Source: Dichotomocladium elegans (lineage: Eukaryota; Mucoromycota; Mucoromycetes; Mucorales; Lichtheimiaceae). Taken from it: DNA of 64,000 nt. The position numbers and the translations under genes are program-made. The stretch spans positions 62,001 through 126,000 of the forward strand of contig JAIXMN010000016.1 of assembly GCA_025716815.1 (NCBI GenBank). Reading direction: 5' to 3'. The notes below the pieces were generated by a model. That model had not been told where the DNA came from, searched no databases, and saw only the letters and a list, made by a program, of their open reading frames with translations. Positions 23,397-33,844 of this stretch are shown piece by piece; the first letter of the stretch is position 1; each line of letters starts with the position of its first letter.

Positions 23397-24473
23397 ATGA
23401 ACGACAGCGTGTCACTACTTGTGGCCGTCTTCCTCATACTAGTTGCCTTGCGATGGATGCTAGGTAATTATCAAAGCATTATACCGTTTCCAGGGATCAT
23501 TTCCTTCGGTGCCTTACATCATTGCTTAGGTGGATCTCAACAAGCTCCTGGACAGCAGACAAATCAACGTCGTACACCACAACGACGGGCGCAACACCGC
23601 CCAACACCCCAGATGGTATAAAGAAATTATAATTCAAACTTTCTTATACTCAATGAGGTTGTCTCTGTATAGGTTGAAATGGTGCGCAATGTCTTCCCCA
23701 ATATCCCTGTACCAGCCATTGTCGCTGATCTGCAACGCACCGGCTCTGTTGAACGAACGATAGATAACGCCCTTCGGGATGGTGGTCTACCCATGGTACG
23801 AGAATCGTTCCCAGCGTTCGTGTTCATTTGTATATATCGACTTTCACTCACCGGTCCCCCCCATCCCCTTTTTCTGGCCAAACTAGCCTCCTCCTCCTCC
23901 CGCCCCGAGTCCCCCTCCCATGTCGCACAACGCCAGCAGTAACGGGGCAAGCTCCTCGTCGAGCATCCAGAAAGGATCGCCGTACTCGGACCTTGTACAG
24001 CGCTACCGAATCACCACGACCGATGAGGAGACACAGTTGACCGAACCAGAAAAAATCTGGGAAGCCAGCCCCGAGAAGCGTCAGGAAGTCTTGCGAAAGC
24101 GTAAAGAATTTATGGTTCTCCAAGCAAGGAAGTATGTCTTATTGACTCTTGAATATGAAAGCATCTCCATCCTAAATGAAACCCTTTTTTAAATAGGAAA
24201 ATGTTGGAAAAGCAAAAAAGAGCAAGCTCTAGCGGTGCGTTGAGTGCTCCTCCTCCTGCTGCTGCTGCTGCTTCTTCTTCTTCTTCGTCTGCCTCAGCTT
24301 CTGATGCTCTTGCGGATGCCATCTCATCGCCAATGGCCGACGCTTCAGTCAGTGATGGAACAGGGAAAAGCTTTGATGAGATGTCGGTTGAACAGCTGAA
24401 CATGCTCTCCCCCGAGGAGCGACGCCGGCATCTTTCAGGGGCATTGGAACGACTGAATGCACGTACAGAATAA
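23397..24473 (+). CDS. CUE-domain ER membrane protein (Cue1-like)
   Basis: Exons 23397-23463, 23530-23615, 23673-23795, 23887-24131, 24197-24473; 265 aa. Residues 1-23 (MNDSVSLLVAVFLILVALRW) form a signal anchor. A Gln/Arg/Pro-rich linker leads to a CUE domain at about residues 52-90: VEMVRNVFPNIPVPAIVADL and VERTIDNALRDG, carrying the MVR-x-F-P and terminal hydrophobic contacts that bind ubiquitin. A Pro-rich stretch, a charged helix (EVLRKRKEFMVLQARKKMLE) and a Ser/Ala-rich tail follow. The layout of N-terminal anchor plus CUE fits yeast Cue1, which recruits the E2 Ubc7 to the ER membrane for ERAD. The Ubc7-binding region itself cannot be verified by eye. Confidence 0.8.
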
Positions 24474-24856
24474 TGCTACAATAATATCTTTCAGATGAGA
24501 AATAGACCTACCTCAAAAGACGTGTCGCCATCCTTCGTGGATATTTGTTGCAGATTAGACTTAGTCATATGCTAAGGCATCCTCCTGTGTCCATTATATG
24601 CAGTGAGCGCGCATGCAATTCATGGTTGTGATAATATCATAAAAATGGTCCTGTAGTAGGCGAGAGGACAAGCGAAAGGTAAAGAAGATAGATGTCTCTA
24701 CCTTTCGGACCATCTTCAACCACGTTCAGCTGCATTGTTTACCATGGGTCATTGGTAAGTGAACGCTTGTCCGACGTCATTTTATCTAATATTAAATTTT
24801 CCAAAGGGGTCCTGACCTTGAATTGAATTTCTTCTAGCCTTACTCTCATTGCTGAA

Positions 24857-27800
24857 ATGGATCATAGACGGAGACAGAGTACAACCGGCAGCGAAGAGTT
24901 CTTTGAATTCGTCGACTTTACCTCTGTATCCAACTTCGAACGTCTTAGCACAGCGCTTGAGGAGATCCTCAATTCATGGGGTACCAGAGATGGCGATTAC
25001 GGGATTTTTGGTGATAATATTCCAGAAACCCCCGAGACACCAGACGGGCAACAGCAGCAACAATGCAAGCAAATCCAGGAGTATGCACGTAGCGAATACG
25101 TTTGCATTGGAGACAAGACTTATAAAATCACCTACCATTGTCATCCTTATGCCTTCCAGCGACAACATCAACAACAACGACATCCCGCGATCGGACAGAG
25201 CAATACCCACATATCACCGCTTGCATACCCCGACTTTAGTTTCCTAAGCCAACAGACAATAATCAGCCCTGCCGAGAACTCTACAGAGACCCATTCACTC
25301 CATCGCTGGACTGGGTTTGATAGGCTCTTTGTGCTGACTCTTGCGCAAGGTTCCCTGAAGTCAAAGATATTTTCTCAAGGTCGAAACTCAGTAGAGTTGC
25401 CGCAGGCCAAGAAACTTCTTTCGGCATGCACCATTGCCATTCAGAATGTTAAATGTCCAGTACCTGTGTTTGTGCCTGCAGGACAAAGTCGGCATGGCAT
25501 GTATATTGGCTATCTTTTAGGCCCAGCTGAAAACGACAGTGGTGGTAGCAGCAGCAGCAGCAGCAGCAACAGTGATCTGCATGATGTTGAGTTCCGGTTT
25601 AATACATCACTCACTTTTCCGATAACTCCCAAAGATGCACGTATCGATGGTCTTTTCGTCCGCTTTTCGCAAAAAATGGACATGTTCTATGAGGATTGTG
25701 GTAATGGGACGAAGATGCGTGTGTGCTGATCGTGGAGATGCATGCTTTTTGCTGATCACGTTTTGATCAGGTGTCTTCCCCTTAAAAGATACAGACAAGG
25801 ACTGTAAGGCTGCGGCTGCATTTACATACACTTTCAAGAACTTTTTTGATGAAAATTGGAAGATATTGGATGGATGGAACGAGCAGCTGACTGCCCGACC
25901 ACCATCGCTTCCTTTTGGTTCCTACAATGACCCTCTTCGGGCACTCACCCTCAAGACAATATTCCCACTTGCGTCATTGCCAGTTTATATGGATAATGCC
26001 ACTCAAACCAACATGAATCTCCTCACATCCCATCATTGGTATCTTTCACGCGAAATTGCGCCAAACACGCAACAGCGTTCGTTTCTCTCATCATTGCTAG
26101 ACAATCTGATCTCATCTTGGGTCAGAGATCCTGAAAACCACAGCTACTTATCACCGTACGATTCGAGCAACGAGAACGGAAACGGTGGTAGCAACAGTCG
26201 TCATTTGGATGGTCGTGACCGAACAGATCCTGGACTTGTCCGGAACCTCTTTCAAGCCGTGGGATCAAATCGAGGCAGAACGAGTGCGCAACCTAGCGAA
26301 ACATCATCGCCTGTTGACCAAATCAATCTTGTACTCCGTGCCCTCTTCGTGCAAGAACCAGACTGTACGCTCGATACTTATGTGAATGAAGGAGAAAAAC
26401 TGCTTTCGGCGAACGGGCTCGGCTTCCGTTTGAAACATGGTGCATCGGTGCCATATCGATCATTCTTTTGGAACTTCCTTTTCTATGCCCTCCACGCAAT
26501 GTCAGACCCGAGCAAAATGCAGGCCAACTCGTACTTTACGTTCCTCAAGACGCTCTGGACACAGGCTGTGCGTCAAATTCGTTGGCACTGGGAAAATACT
26601 ACGCTGATTCCCAACGTGGATACGGCGCTCTATCAGCGGCATAACAGTGCGCAGGAATACCCCGATGTCTGCGGGATAGATTTGAGATATAGTATAGTAT
26701 GTGACATTATCCCGAGGTGTATTCTGTCAATGATAATAACACGATTCTCCTTCCAGATTCACCAAAAGATTGCCATGATCAATTGCTGCATTAAGCGGTG
26801 CATTCGCGACGGAATGCAAAAGCCAAAGTCAGATGGACAGCGCAGACCTGTATCGACACTCCTTGACGATTTGGTAGGAGTGCAGAAACCAAATCGGGCT
26901 CCAGATGGCGCCCTTAACAAATTCAATTCTTTCCTGGAGCGACTGGTGGATGGAGATGAAGAGCTGCAGAAGGAAAATAATGATGCATCTACTCAGGCTG
27001 ATGTATGTTATGGCAGTCTACCGACATACCTGTTTATTAACAATAGGCAATTATTCAGAATATCGATATTGATGAAGATGAGGGGTCTGAGCTGAGCGAG
27101 GGTGATATGTTTTTCGATCCATTGGAAGATTTTGATGAACTTACCAAAAAGCCCACCCAATTTTCCCCCGAATCGCAGAAATCCACTTCTACGGATAAGA
27201 CTGCCAAGTCTCCCTCGCGGTCATCCTCTCTGTCAGACGTATCTGAGCTTGCACACCCGCATTCCATGTCTGAATCATTCGTCCGTCTCAATTACCCTTC
27301 GAGCGCGGAATCATATAATTCACGGCGCCATCGTATCGTGCCAGACAATAGTCCGCAAGGCTACGAAGTCGAAGACCCGGATGGTTCGGAAGGATGTAAA
27401 TATAGACATCCAAGCTTGAAACTTCTAAAAACAAACGAGCCCATGTGTATTCCAGAGACTCAGGTATGTTATGAAGAAGGAATACGATCATACCATGGGA
27501 AGGAAGATTCACGCAGTAAAAAAAAGGACGGTGGTTTCATGACGGAAGATATGATCGAACAACAAGCAAGTGTTCTTGAGAACTTAGGTACCTCTGAGAG
27601 CGCAACCCGACTTCGGGCTAAGCTACAGTCTGCGCAGTTGTTCTCAGGTAGGCGTAAATTGTATGGTAATAACATAATTGAGCTTACCATAGGAATATCC
27701 AGACATGCAAGCCTTCAAAGCTGCTAACCCACATGCAATGCTGGAAGATTTTGTGAGATGGCATTCTCCCAGAGACTGGATAGAAAAAGATGGAGAAGGA

Positions 27801-28792
27801 CATTTAAGTGCGCGTATGTCCGACCCGAAGAATATCTGGCAGGAATTATGGAAGGTAAGGGCGAAAGGAGCAATAGTTTTCCTTTGATAATGAAAGAGCA
27901 TTGGTAGTGCTCTCCGAGGACACCAGCATATAAACAGAAACCACTTTTTGATGCGCTTTCAGAGGGTGAAAAGGTGACAACAAAGAGAGAGAGAGATGGA
28001 AAGACAACTCTTGGTTAAAAGATGCCCTGTATTAGGCACTGAATTATCTTGAGACGCTTTCCATTCAAGAGATATTCGCAATGTAAGCCGTTTAAGAAAG
28101 GGATGTGAGATGTGAGCTAACTGTATTTCAATTCCGTAGGCTCTTGCCGACAGTATTTCTCATTGCGTATGACACACTTGTGTCTCATCCCGCTGCCCAG
28201 CGTGTCAAAGTTAATATCCAAGGGATACGCGATCTGGGTAAAGACATTATAGATTTTCGATGGGATCAACTCATGTAAGTTTCGGATTTGCGGTTATGTG
28301 CATGCAAAGATTGACAAAAGCGATCCTAATAGAGTTGGGAAAACTCCCATTGCCCCGCTTATATTTACGATTCGAAAACAAGAAGCATTTATGTGTAATA
28401 CGATATCATTATTACGGAAGGTAAAAAAAAAGGCAAAACGATAAGTACACGATATGGTGTCAACATGACATTGTTGTAGCTTCCAGATCAAGAAGATTTG
28501 GTCAATCGATTGCTGGCAAACGCAGAGACGGAAGTCCTGGATGGTCCGGAGAGAGACTCTGTCCTTGATCTATTTGTTGCGGAGCGTATGTTTTTTTAAA
28601 AGAAAAGAAAGAGGAACCGCTCTACTAACGTATAAATATCCAGAGCCGTCATGTCGAGAGTATGTACTGTATAGCAGATGTCCTGGTTTAAGATCGGACA
28701 ACCGACCGCTTCCACTACGCCAATACGCAATGGTAAAAAACAATGAACTTCGTATAATAGATATGAACTGCACAGATACGCGATACCAATGA
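24857..28792 (+). CDS. RAB3GAP1: Rab3 GTPase-activating protein catalytic subunit
   Basis: Catalytic half of the Rab3GAP complex, which acts as GAP for Rab3 and GEF for Rab18 in vertebrates, controlling ER/lipid-droplet and secretory traffic. Eleven exons: 24857-25718, 25771-26696, 26757-27002, 27047-27647, 27703-27854, 27938-27973, 28036-28082, 28140-28274, 28333-28420, 28480-28585, 28644-28792; about 1115 aa. Conserved core: IHQKIAMINCCIKRCI, MTEDMIEQQASVLENLGTSE, DMQAFKAANPHAMLEDFVRW, HSPRDWIEK, LSARMSDPKNIWQELW and the end REYVLYSRCPG, matching human RAB3GAP1 from its catalytic domain to the C-terminus. A strong donor GTATGT at 27464 may mark one more intron (acceptor 27502, in frame). 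The low-complexity Ser run near residue 235 is CAG-coded. Confidence 0.92.
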
Positions 28793-29259
28793 TTAAAAAA
28801 TACCACTTACCATGAGCGCAAGAATTGGTTGGCTTTTTAGCAAAACACATTTAAAAAGGAAAACACGGATGGGGCACGCAGAATGTTACGTACTGCGAGG
28901 ACCGTATGGCAAGTGGAGACACACCAAGAATGTTATTCATAACAATCTATGGTCAAGGTCTATAGTTTTTGCTTCAGGCAACTTCGGCTGTTATCATTGG
29001 ATGCCGACTTCTTCTATCACGCAAGAGCCGACACAGGCAATGTAAGGTGTACAATGTATACGGTACGGACCCAAGTGAAAGTTCGCCAGGTAAGTAATAA
29101 TAAAGACATAAATTGAGTGATTCATCTTGAATACCTGCCTGCAGTAACAGCCAAAGAGCCAGCTAATCATTACTATACACAGTACATAGTCTACCCTTCA
29201 GGTACACCTGATTTGTACGTACAGACAGTTTCGCTATGTTAAGTATTATACACTATTTT
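28793..29259. other. No gene seen
   Basis: 3' flank of RAB3GAP1 leading into transposon-derived DNA. Confidence 0.4.
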
Positions 29260-29870
29260 TCAAAATCAAAGTTGCACCATGCCAGTTCTGAAGTCGCAGG
29301 ATCGCAAAAATACAAATCGCATTTTTGCCCGGAAATCTTTACGCGTGATGACAAAGCAAATGTCGCATACATACACGGAATGATGTCGCAAATCCATCTC
29401 ATCCTTATGACTCGTTCTCTTTATAAACTTTTACATTCTGAAATGAGCAATCTATTATTTTACAACGATGGCCAAGGTCATGTCGTTGATGAGGAAATGT
29501 ACTCACTTCAATCCGTTTGTTCTTACACTGAATATCTGCGTACCATATCGTGCAAAGATAACTCTGAGTTTACTCTCACACACATTCCCAAGCGAAAGGA
29601 TACATACATTCGGATGAAAGAAGCGGAGATCACGGCAGTTACACAGCATACACTGATCAAGGCAAGGTCAGCTTTTTCAAACGGATGTTTGAGATCTTGA
29701 GTGCATCAGCTGCTGCAAAACAGCTAGGAATCCACGTTCATTCAGCACAGCGATGGGCATTACAGTAAGAAAAGAACCCTGACAGCATTTTAAGAAACGT
29801 AGAAGCAGAGGGCCGATCGTGTATTCTCAATGAAGAGCATTAGAAAGTTACAATACATTTATTGCTCTAG
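29260..29870 (+). pseudogene. IS630/Tc1-mariner-like transposase relic, copy 2 (N-terminal part)
   Basis: Aligns with 4319-4840: shared blocks include CATTCTGAAATGAGCAATCT, GGTCATGTCGTTGATGA, and the helix-turn-helix block coding SAAAKQLGIHVHSAQRWALQ (29700-29770). One 154-codon frame is open (29236-29700), followed by a stop and frame changes. The sequence stops matching soon after TCTCAATGAAGAGCATTAG (29830), so the whole DDE catalytic region is missing. Confidence 0.75.
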
Positions 29871-30301
29871 AATGCAATTGTCCATACTCAAAAGAATCCT
29901 ATATTGAGAAGAGTAAGTTTATTCTTGGAAAGAACAAAGAACTATCGGAGTGTGCTTGTCTCTGTGTCAATGAGCCATTCATCTAGGAGTTTGTAACATC
30001 GAAGCTGGTTATCAAATGGAATAATGAAGTAATGGCTTTCAGGAGACTACTGTGTTCTCATTGTAATATTCAGAGAAATTATTCACTATGTACCTACACT
30101 TCCTGAACGTATGGATAAGGATGACAGCAGTGTCGTGTTTGTTGTGTTGTGAGAGACTGAGAGAGTACGAAAAGAAGTACAATCTTCCTACACTACACAA
30201 GTGCCGGATATGTACCGGATTATTCTTGAGATGGTCTCTTGGAATTACTTGTTGGAATTGTCTGGGATTTCATTGCTGATTTCAGACCGCCCTCACGTCG
30301 G
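29871..30301. other. No gene seen
   Basis: AT-rich sequence between the transposase relic and the MITE; nothing recognisable. Confidence 0.4.
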
Positions 30302-30476
30302 TACAGTGGCGCCCGTTATAGTGATAACCTCGGTTCCAGGAAATCGCATCACTGTAATGAATTATCACCATAACGAATTGGAATAAGCCCTACCTGGCAA
30401 TTTTGTTCTTCATAAAGTGTATCGCTATAACGAATTATCATTATAATGAATATCACTATAACGAGCGGTCACTGTA
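30302..30476. mobile_element. 171-bp MITE with terminal inverted repeats and TA duplication (pogo/Tc1-like)
   Basis: Starts TA-CAGTGGCGCCCGTTATAGTG and ends CACTATAACGAGCGGTCACTG-TA. The two ends pair over about 24 nt with a few mismatches; both contain CGTTATAGTGATA or its complement. Flanking TA on both sides is the expected target duplication for the Tc1/mariner/pogo superfamily. The interior has further CGTTATAGTGAT-like repeats and no coding capacity. It lies 240 bp upstream of the Fanzor start. Confidence 0.85.
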
Positions 30477-30537
30477 AAACCTCATTAAAGAACCCAGTGG
30501 GAAAAAGAAAAAGACTGTGGAGATGGATCATTGACAC

Positions 30538-30545
30538 TATAAATA
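30538..30545 (+). promoter_or_regulatory. Possible TATA box of the Fanzor gene
   Basis: TATAAATA inside a small inverted repeat (CACTA-TAAA-TAGTG), about 170 nt upstream of the Fanzor ATG. Position is plausible; function is inferred only. Confidence 0.35.
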
Positions 30546-30716
30546 GTGATGCTCAAGCAAAATGTCCCTTTCCATTATCCACATACAAAACTAGAGCCCA
30601 TACAGCCTACAGAAAACAACGCAGCACCACATTTACGGTTGAAAGGTAATACGGCCGCTTTCATACTCGGCTCTGCGATACTAAGAAATAATATACCCTA
30701 GGTCTTCACTCACCAA

Positions 30717-32787
30717 ATGGCCCAACCCCACCGCCCCGTCATTCCCGAAGGCATGCGCACTGGCCACAACATTGACCGCACTGGCCGTATAATTGGGGTG
30801 AAATCGTCCATACGGGGCACCGGCTGGCGACAGCAGTACCGTGAACGTCTGTATCAGTTGGTTGACCTTGTCCACAACACCGCAACGCAGGCATACGCGT
30901 TCGCCAACTATATTTTCATCAACGAGGCAGCGCGCGATCCAACTTTTAACATCCAGGAAAACATCACGGAGAAGTTCTTTTCAGAAGTTTGGCTCTCCAT
31001 GGTTAACAAAGCCGAACGCCGCACCCACGGTGAAACTGCCCGCATCCGAGAACTAATTAATCGCCACAAGGATGAGCACCTTCGGATATCCGGATACGAC
31101 AGGCCTGCGTTCCCTTATTCCCAGCAATGTTCTTCTTACGAAGGCACCAAGATTTATACTGCTTACGTGAATCATGTCCACATGCGGTTCGGGCAACACC
31201 TTCGGCGTGTCATCAATGTCATCCTGAATTTTCGTCAGCGAAAAGCCGACCGCAAGCGAGAGTTAATCGCACAGGGCCTAAGCCCCGATCAAGTACGCCA
31301 GGACCTTTATGAAACCATCACCCGGCATGCCACAGGATTCAAGCTAGCAATCGCCCGTCGAGGTGTTTTGAGGGAAGACATTAATGCTGAACCTGGATTT
31401 CTTCGGGAAGCATACGATATCCTACAGCCTGTCTTAAACGCTTACCCCCGAAACCACCAATTCCAACACCAGAGTATCTATTACAATGCCAAGGCCAATC
31501 CTGTTAAGCATTTCAACGCCTTCTTCCAGCTTGCACATGTTTGTCAACAGAACGGAATACGCGGATTCAACTGTTTTCCACTGTCGCTCGTGGTCACCAT
31601 GCTACATGGAGATCGATACGAAAATCCTTTGCTACCATATCCTGGGCCGCAAAATGGAATCCCACACAAGAAATATGGAGTACTGGAGACGGGCTATAAA
31701 CCTGAAATCAAGAGCTTTCAAACCCCAAGAATCCGAGCTGCTCCAATTCCGTGGGACCATTCACACTGACGGCGTCGGTGTTACTGTGTTCAAGAAGACA
31801 AATGGCCTTCAATCGGGTTTCGGACAGAGATTTGGCATTCAGAGCGAAGATATCGAGTACTTCACCCCACAGATAGTCCGGAACGAAGACTATAGAGGAA
31901 ATGGGTCACCATTGATCCTGGCAGAAGGGACCTGTTGTATTGCGTTCATGAGAACTCATCACCCGACAACCACCAGACCTTCCGATATACAAAGCAGCTT
32001 CAAGATCATACACGGAAGACCAAACGGTACCGCAGACTCCGAGAACGACTCAAGTTAGAGCGACCCGAGGTCGCGTTGGCTGAGCAGAATCTATCTCAAT
32101 TTCAAAGTCATACGCTTTCCGTGCCCAACTACGACGGATACCTCGCCGCCAAGAACCGGGTCTCTGCAGTTCTCAAGTCTTTCTACGCGACAACCACTAC
32201 GAACCACCCGAACCCGCAATTTCTTTTTCGAAAACTTCGCCTATCAGCGTTTTACAAGAAGCAGCAAGCAGATGAAAAGCTTCTCGACTCTCTGAATGCG
32301 AAGTTTGGTAGTAGGTCCGTTTTCGTGATGGGAAATTGGTTTGCGCCGCATACAAGATATCACGAGCCTATCCGTGGTGTCGGCTTCCGGCGGCCGTTGA
32401 AGAAGAACAATTGCAATATTTATTTAATCGGCGAGTACAAGACAAGCAAGTGCTGCCCTGTATGTGACAATGAAAGCCTTGCTACCTTTAAAATGGTTCC
32501 TAATCCACGCCCATATCGACGACCCGACAATCCGCTCACGATCTGCCATGGCCTGCTACGGTATGAAGGACGGGCATGTTGTGTCATATTTCCAAAAGAT
32601 TTTAATATTTTGATGTTTCAATAGATGCACAAATCAAAACTGTACAGCAGGTATGGCAGAGGGTGTTCGTCAACCAAGGTTATGGAACCGGGATCTGGCG
32701 GCGACTCTCAACATGCATCATATCCTCCGGGGTCTTCGGGAAGATGGTATCATCCCAGCAAGGTTTCAGAGAAGAAATGCTGCATAA
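30717..32787 (+). pseudogene. Fanzor: eukaryotic TnpB-like RNA-guided nuclease, two offsetting frameshifts
   Basis: Fanzors are eukaryotic relatives of TnpB that cut DNA guided by an omega-RNA encoded at their 3' end. ATG 30717; coding runs to 32560, a 64-nt GT-AG intron (32561-32624) follows, then an exon to TAA 32785-32787; about 668 aa if frames are restored. RuvC-I: IDPGRRDLLYCVHEN (Asp at 31914). RuvC-II: IYLIGEYKTSKCCPVC (Glu about 32431). Zinc finger: CCPVC plus CTNQNC, the second half coded just after the intron. RuvC-III: LWNRDLAATLNM (Asp near 32690). All three catalytic acids survive. The frame shifts at about 31577-31582 and back at about 31896-31905; the intervening 107 residues (SWSPCYMEIDTKILCYHILG, TIHTDGVGVTVFKK) fit the family. 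As read, translation stops at 31767, so it is inactive unless the indels are sequencing errors. Confidence 0.9.
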
Positions 32788-33078
32788 GCGTCCGCAGCTG
32801 GTGGAAGGCCACACTCACCTGAACCAGAGCAGCGCAGCGTGAGACCACAACGGGCAAGGCCAGGAAGGCCACGAGGTGCACGCTCTGGCGGGTCGAGACG
32901 ACCGTAAGCCTGACCAAGAATTTTCCGCGTCAGTTATCGCTGACGCACCCAGGATAACCACAGCCCTTCGGGGCAAACCCCCTTCCTTTGGAAGGACGGT
33001 GTGTTGTAAGTTAACGGGATTGGAGAAGGAGCAGTGTTTTCTGTTGACTAACAGGTTTTAATCCATGGATGCGAAATC
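32788..33078 (+). ncRNA. Putative Fanzor omega-RNA / right-end region
   Basis: A GC-rich 3' flank with consecutive perfect hairpins: GGTCG-AGA-CGACC (32891-32903), GCGTCAG-TTATCG-CTGACGC (32927-32946), GCCC-TTCG-GGGC with a UUCG tetraloop (32963-32974), and CCTTCC-TTT-GGAAGG (32981-32995). Then come GTAAGTTAA (33006), TTGACTAACAG (33044-33054) and ATGCGAAATCT (33069-33079). Known omega-RNAs occupy exactly this position, overlapping or following the nuclease 3' end. Relic A has a TTATCG hairpin with a different but fully paired stem, which supports a conserved RNA. The GTAAGT...CTAACAG pair also fits a 49-nt 3'-UTR intron. Transcription is not shown by the sequence. Confidence 0.55.
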
Positions 33079-33249
33079 TAAAGTGTTTGGGGGGAGGACG
33101 TAAAAATTATCCATCCCACTATCGCGGTGGACAGAGTCTGAGGGTGAGTTGTTTCTGAGATTCTCGCAATATGCCAAACCAGCCAGCCCATCTTTCTCTC
33201 TTTCTCTCTCTCTCGCGTGTGCGCGCCAATATATCGATCCATCTTTTTA

Positions 33250-33741
33250 ATGCCAATACGCCCGCCTTCTTTTCGTGGCCGACAACTCCTCGGCAAATCA
33301 CCCGATTCAAACGCATTACGCGAATGGCTCAGCATCGTCATTCCATCGCATCATCAGCCGATCCCTGATCCTGAAATCAAGCGCTTTCCGGATTGCACTT
33401 ACTATGCCTTCAAATCGCTCGGGCTGTCGTTCTGCTTTGTACCAACTTCCGACAACATACTAAAACTCGACAGTATCGACATCTATAACGGCCACACACG
33501 CGACGGTTTCCACCCATTCGTGGGAACAGAATATCCTTTTGGCCTGGCGTCCGAGACCGAAGCACACGAGATTGTCAATCAACTCGGCGAACCCGATCGT
33601 AAAGGCGGCGGGGGACGGACCCGTACGCCCTGTTGGATTGAATACAAATTCGAGAATGACAGTGGGGGTCTCATGATTCAACTCCACGGTGTCGACTGGG
33701 ATGATCGCGAGATGGGATGGACAAGCCTTACACTGTATTAA
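33250..33741 (+). CDS. Conserved fungal hypothetical protein
   Basis: Single-exon frame of 163 aa from ATG 33250 (MPIRPPSFRGRQLLGKSPDS). Several pieces look like a conserved small domain: CTYYAFKSLGLSFCFVP, LDSIDIYNGHTRDGFHPF, VNQLGEPDRKGGGG, CWIEYKFE and MGWTSLTLY. The pattern (short beta strands, 'GEPD-KGGG', a terminal W-x-SL-LY) matches uncharacterised fungal proteins I have no name for. No signal peptide, membrane segment or catalytic motif is visible. It starts about 170 bp after the Fanzor right end, on the same strand; its promoter may lie inside the element's flank. Confidence 0.65.
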   Translation: MPIRPPSFRGRQLLGKSPDSNALREWLSIVIPSHHQPIPDPEIKRFPDCTYYAFKSLGLSFCFVPTSDNILKLDSIDIYNGHTRDGFHPFVGTEYPFGLASETEAHEIVNQLGEPDRKGGGGRTRTPCWIEYKFENDSGGLMIQLHGVDWDDREMGWTSLTLY

Positions 33742-33844
33742 TGGTTGTTGTTGTTTAAAAATAGGTATTAAATATGTGTGTATAGGAGTAAAAGAAAAGA
33801 GAGGAGGAAAGCATCAAAGGAAATGGTTTGCGTGTGAGAAGAGA

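Noticed and set aside
31570..31910. Introns to explain the Fanzor frame changes
   Set aside because: The family sequence continues without a gap across both shift points, leaving no room for a 40-nt or longer intron.
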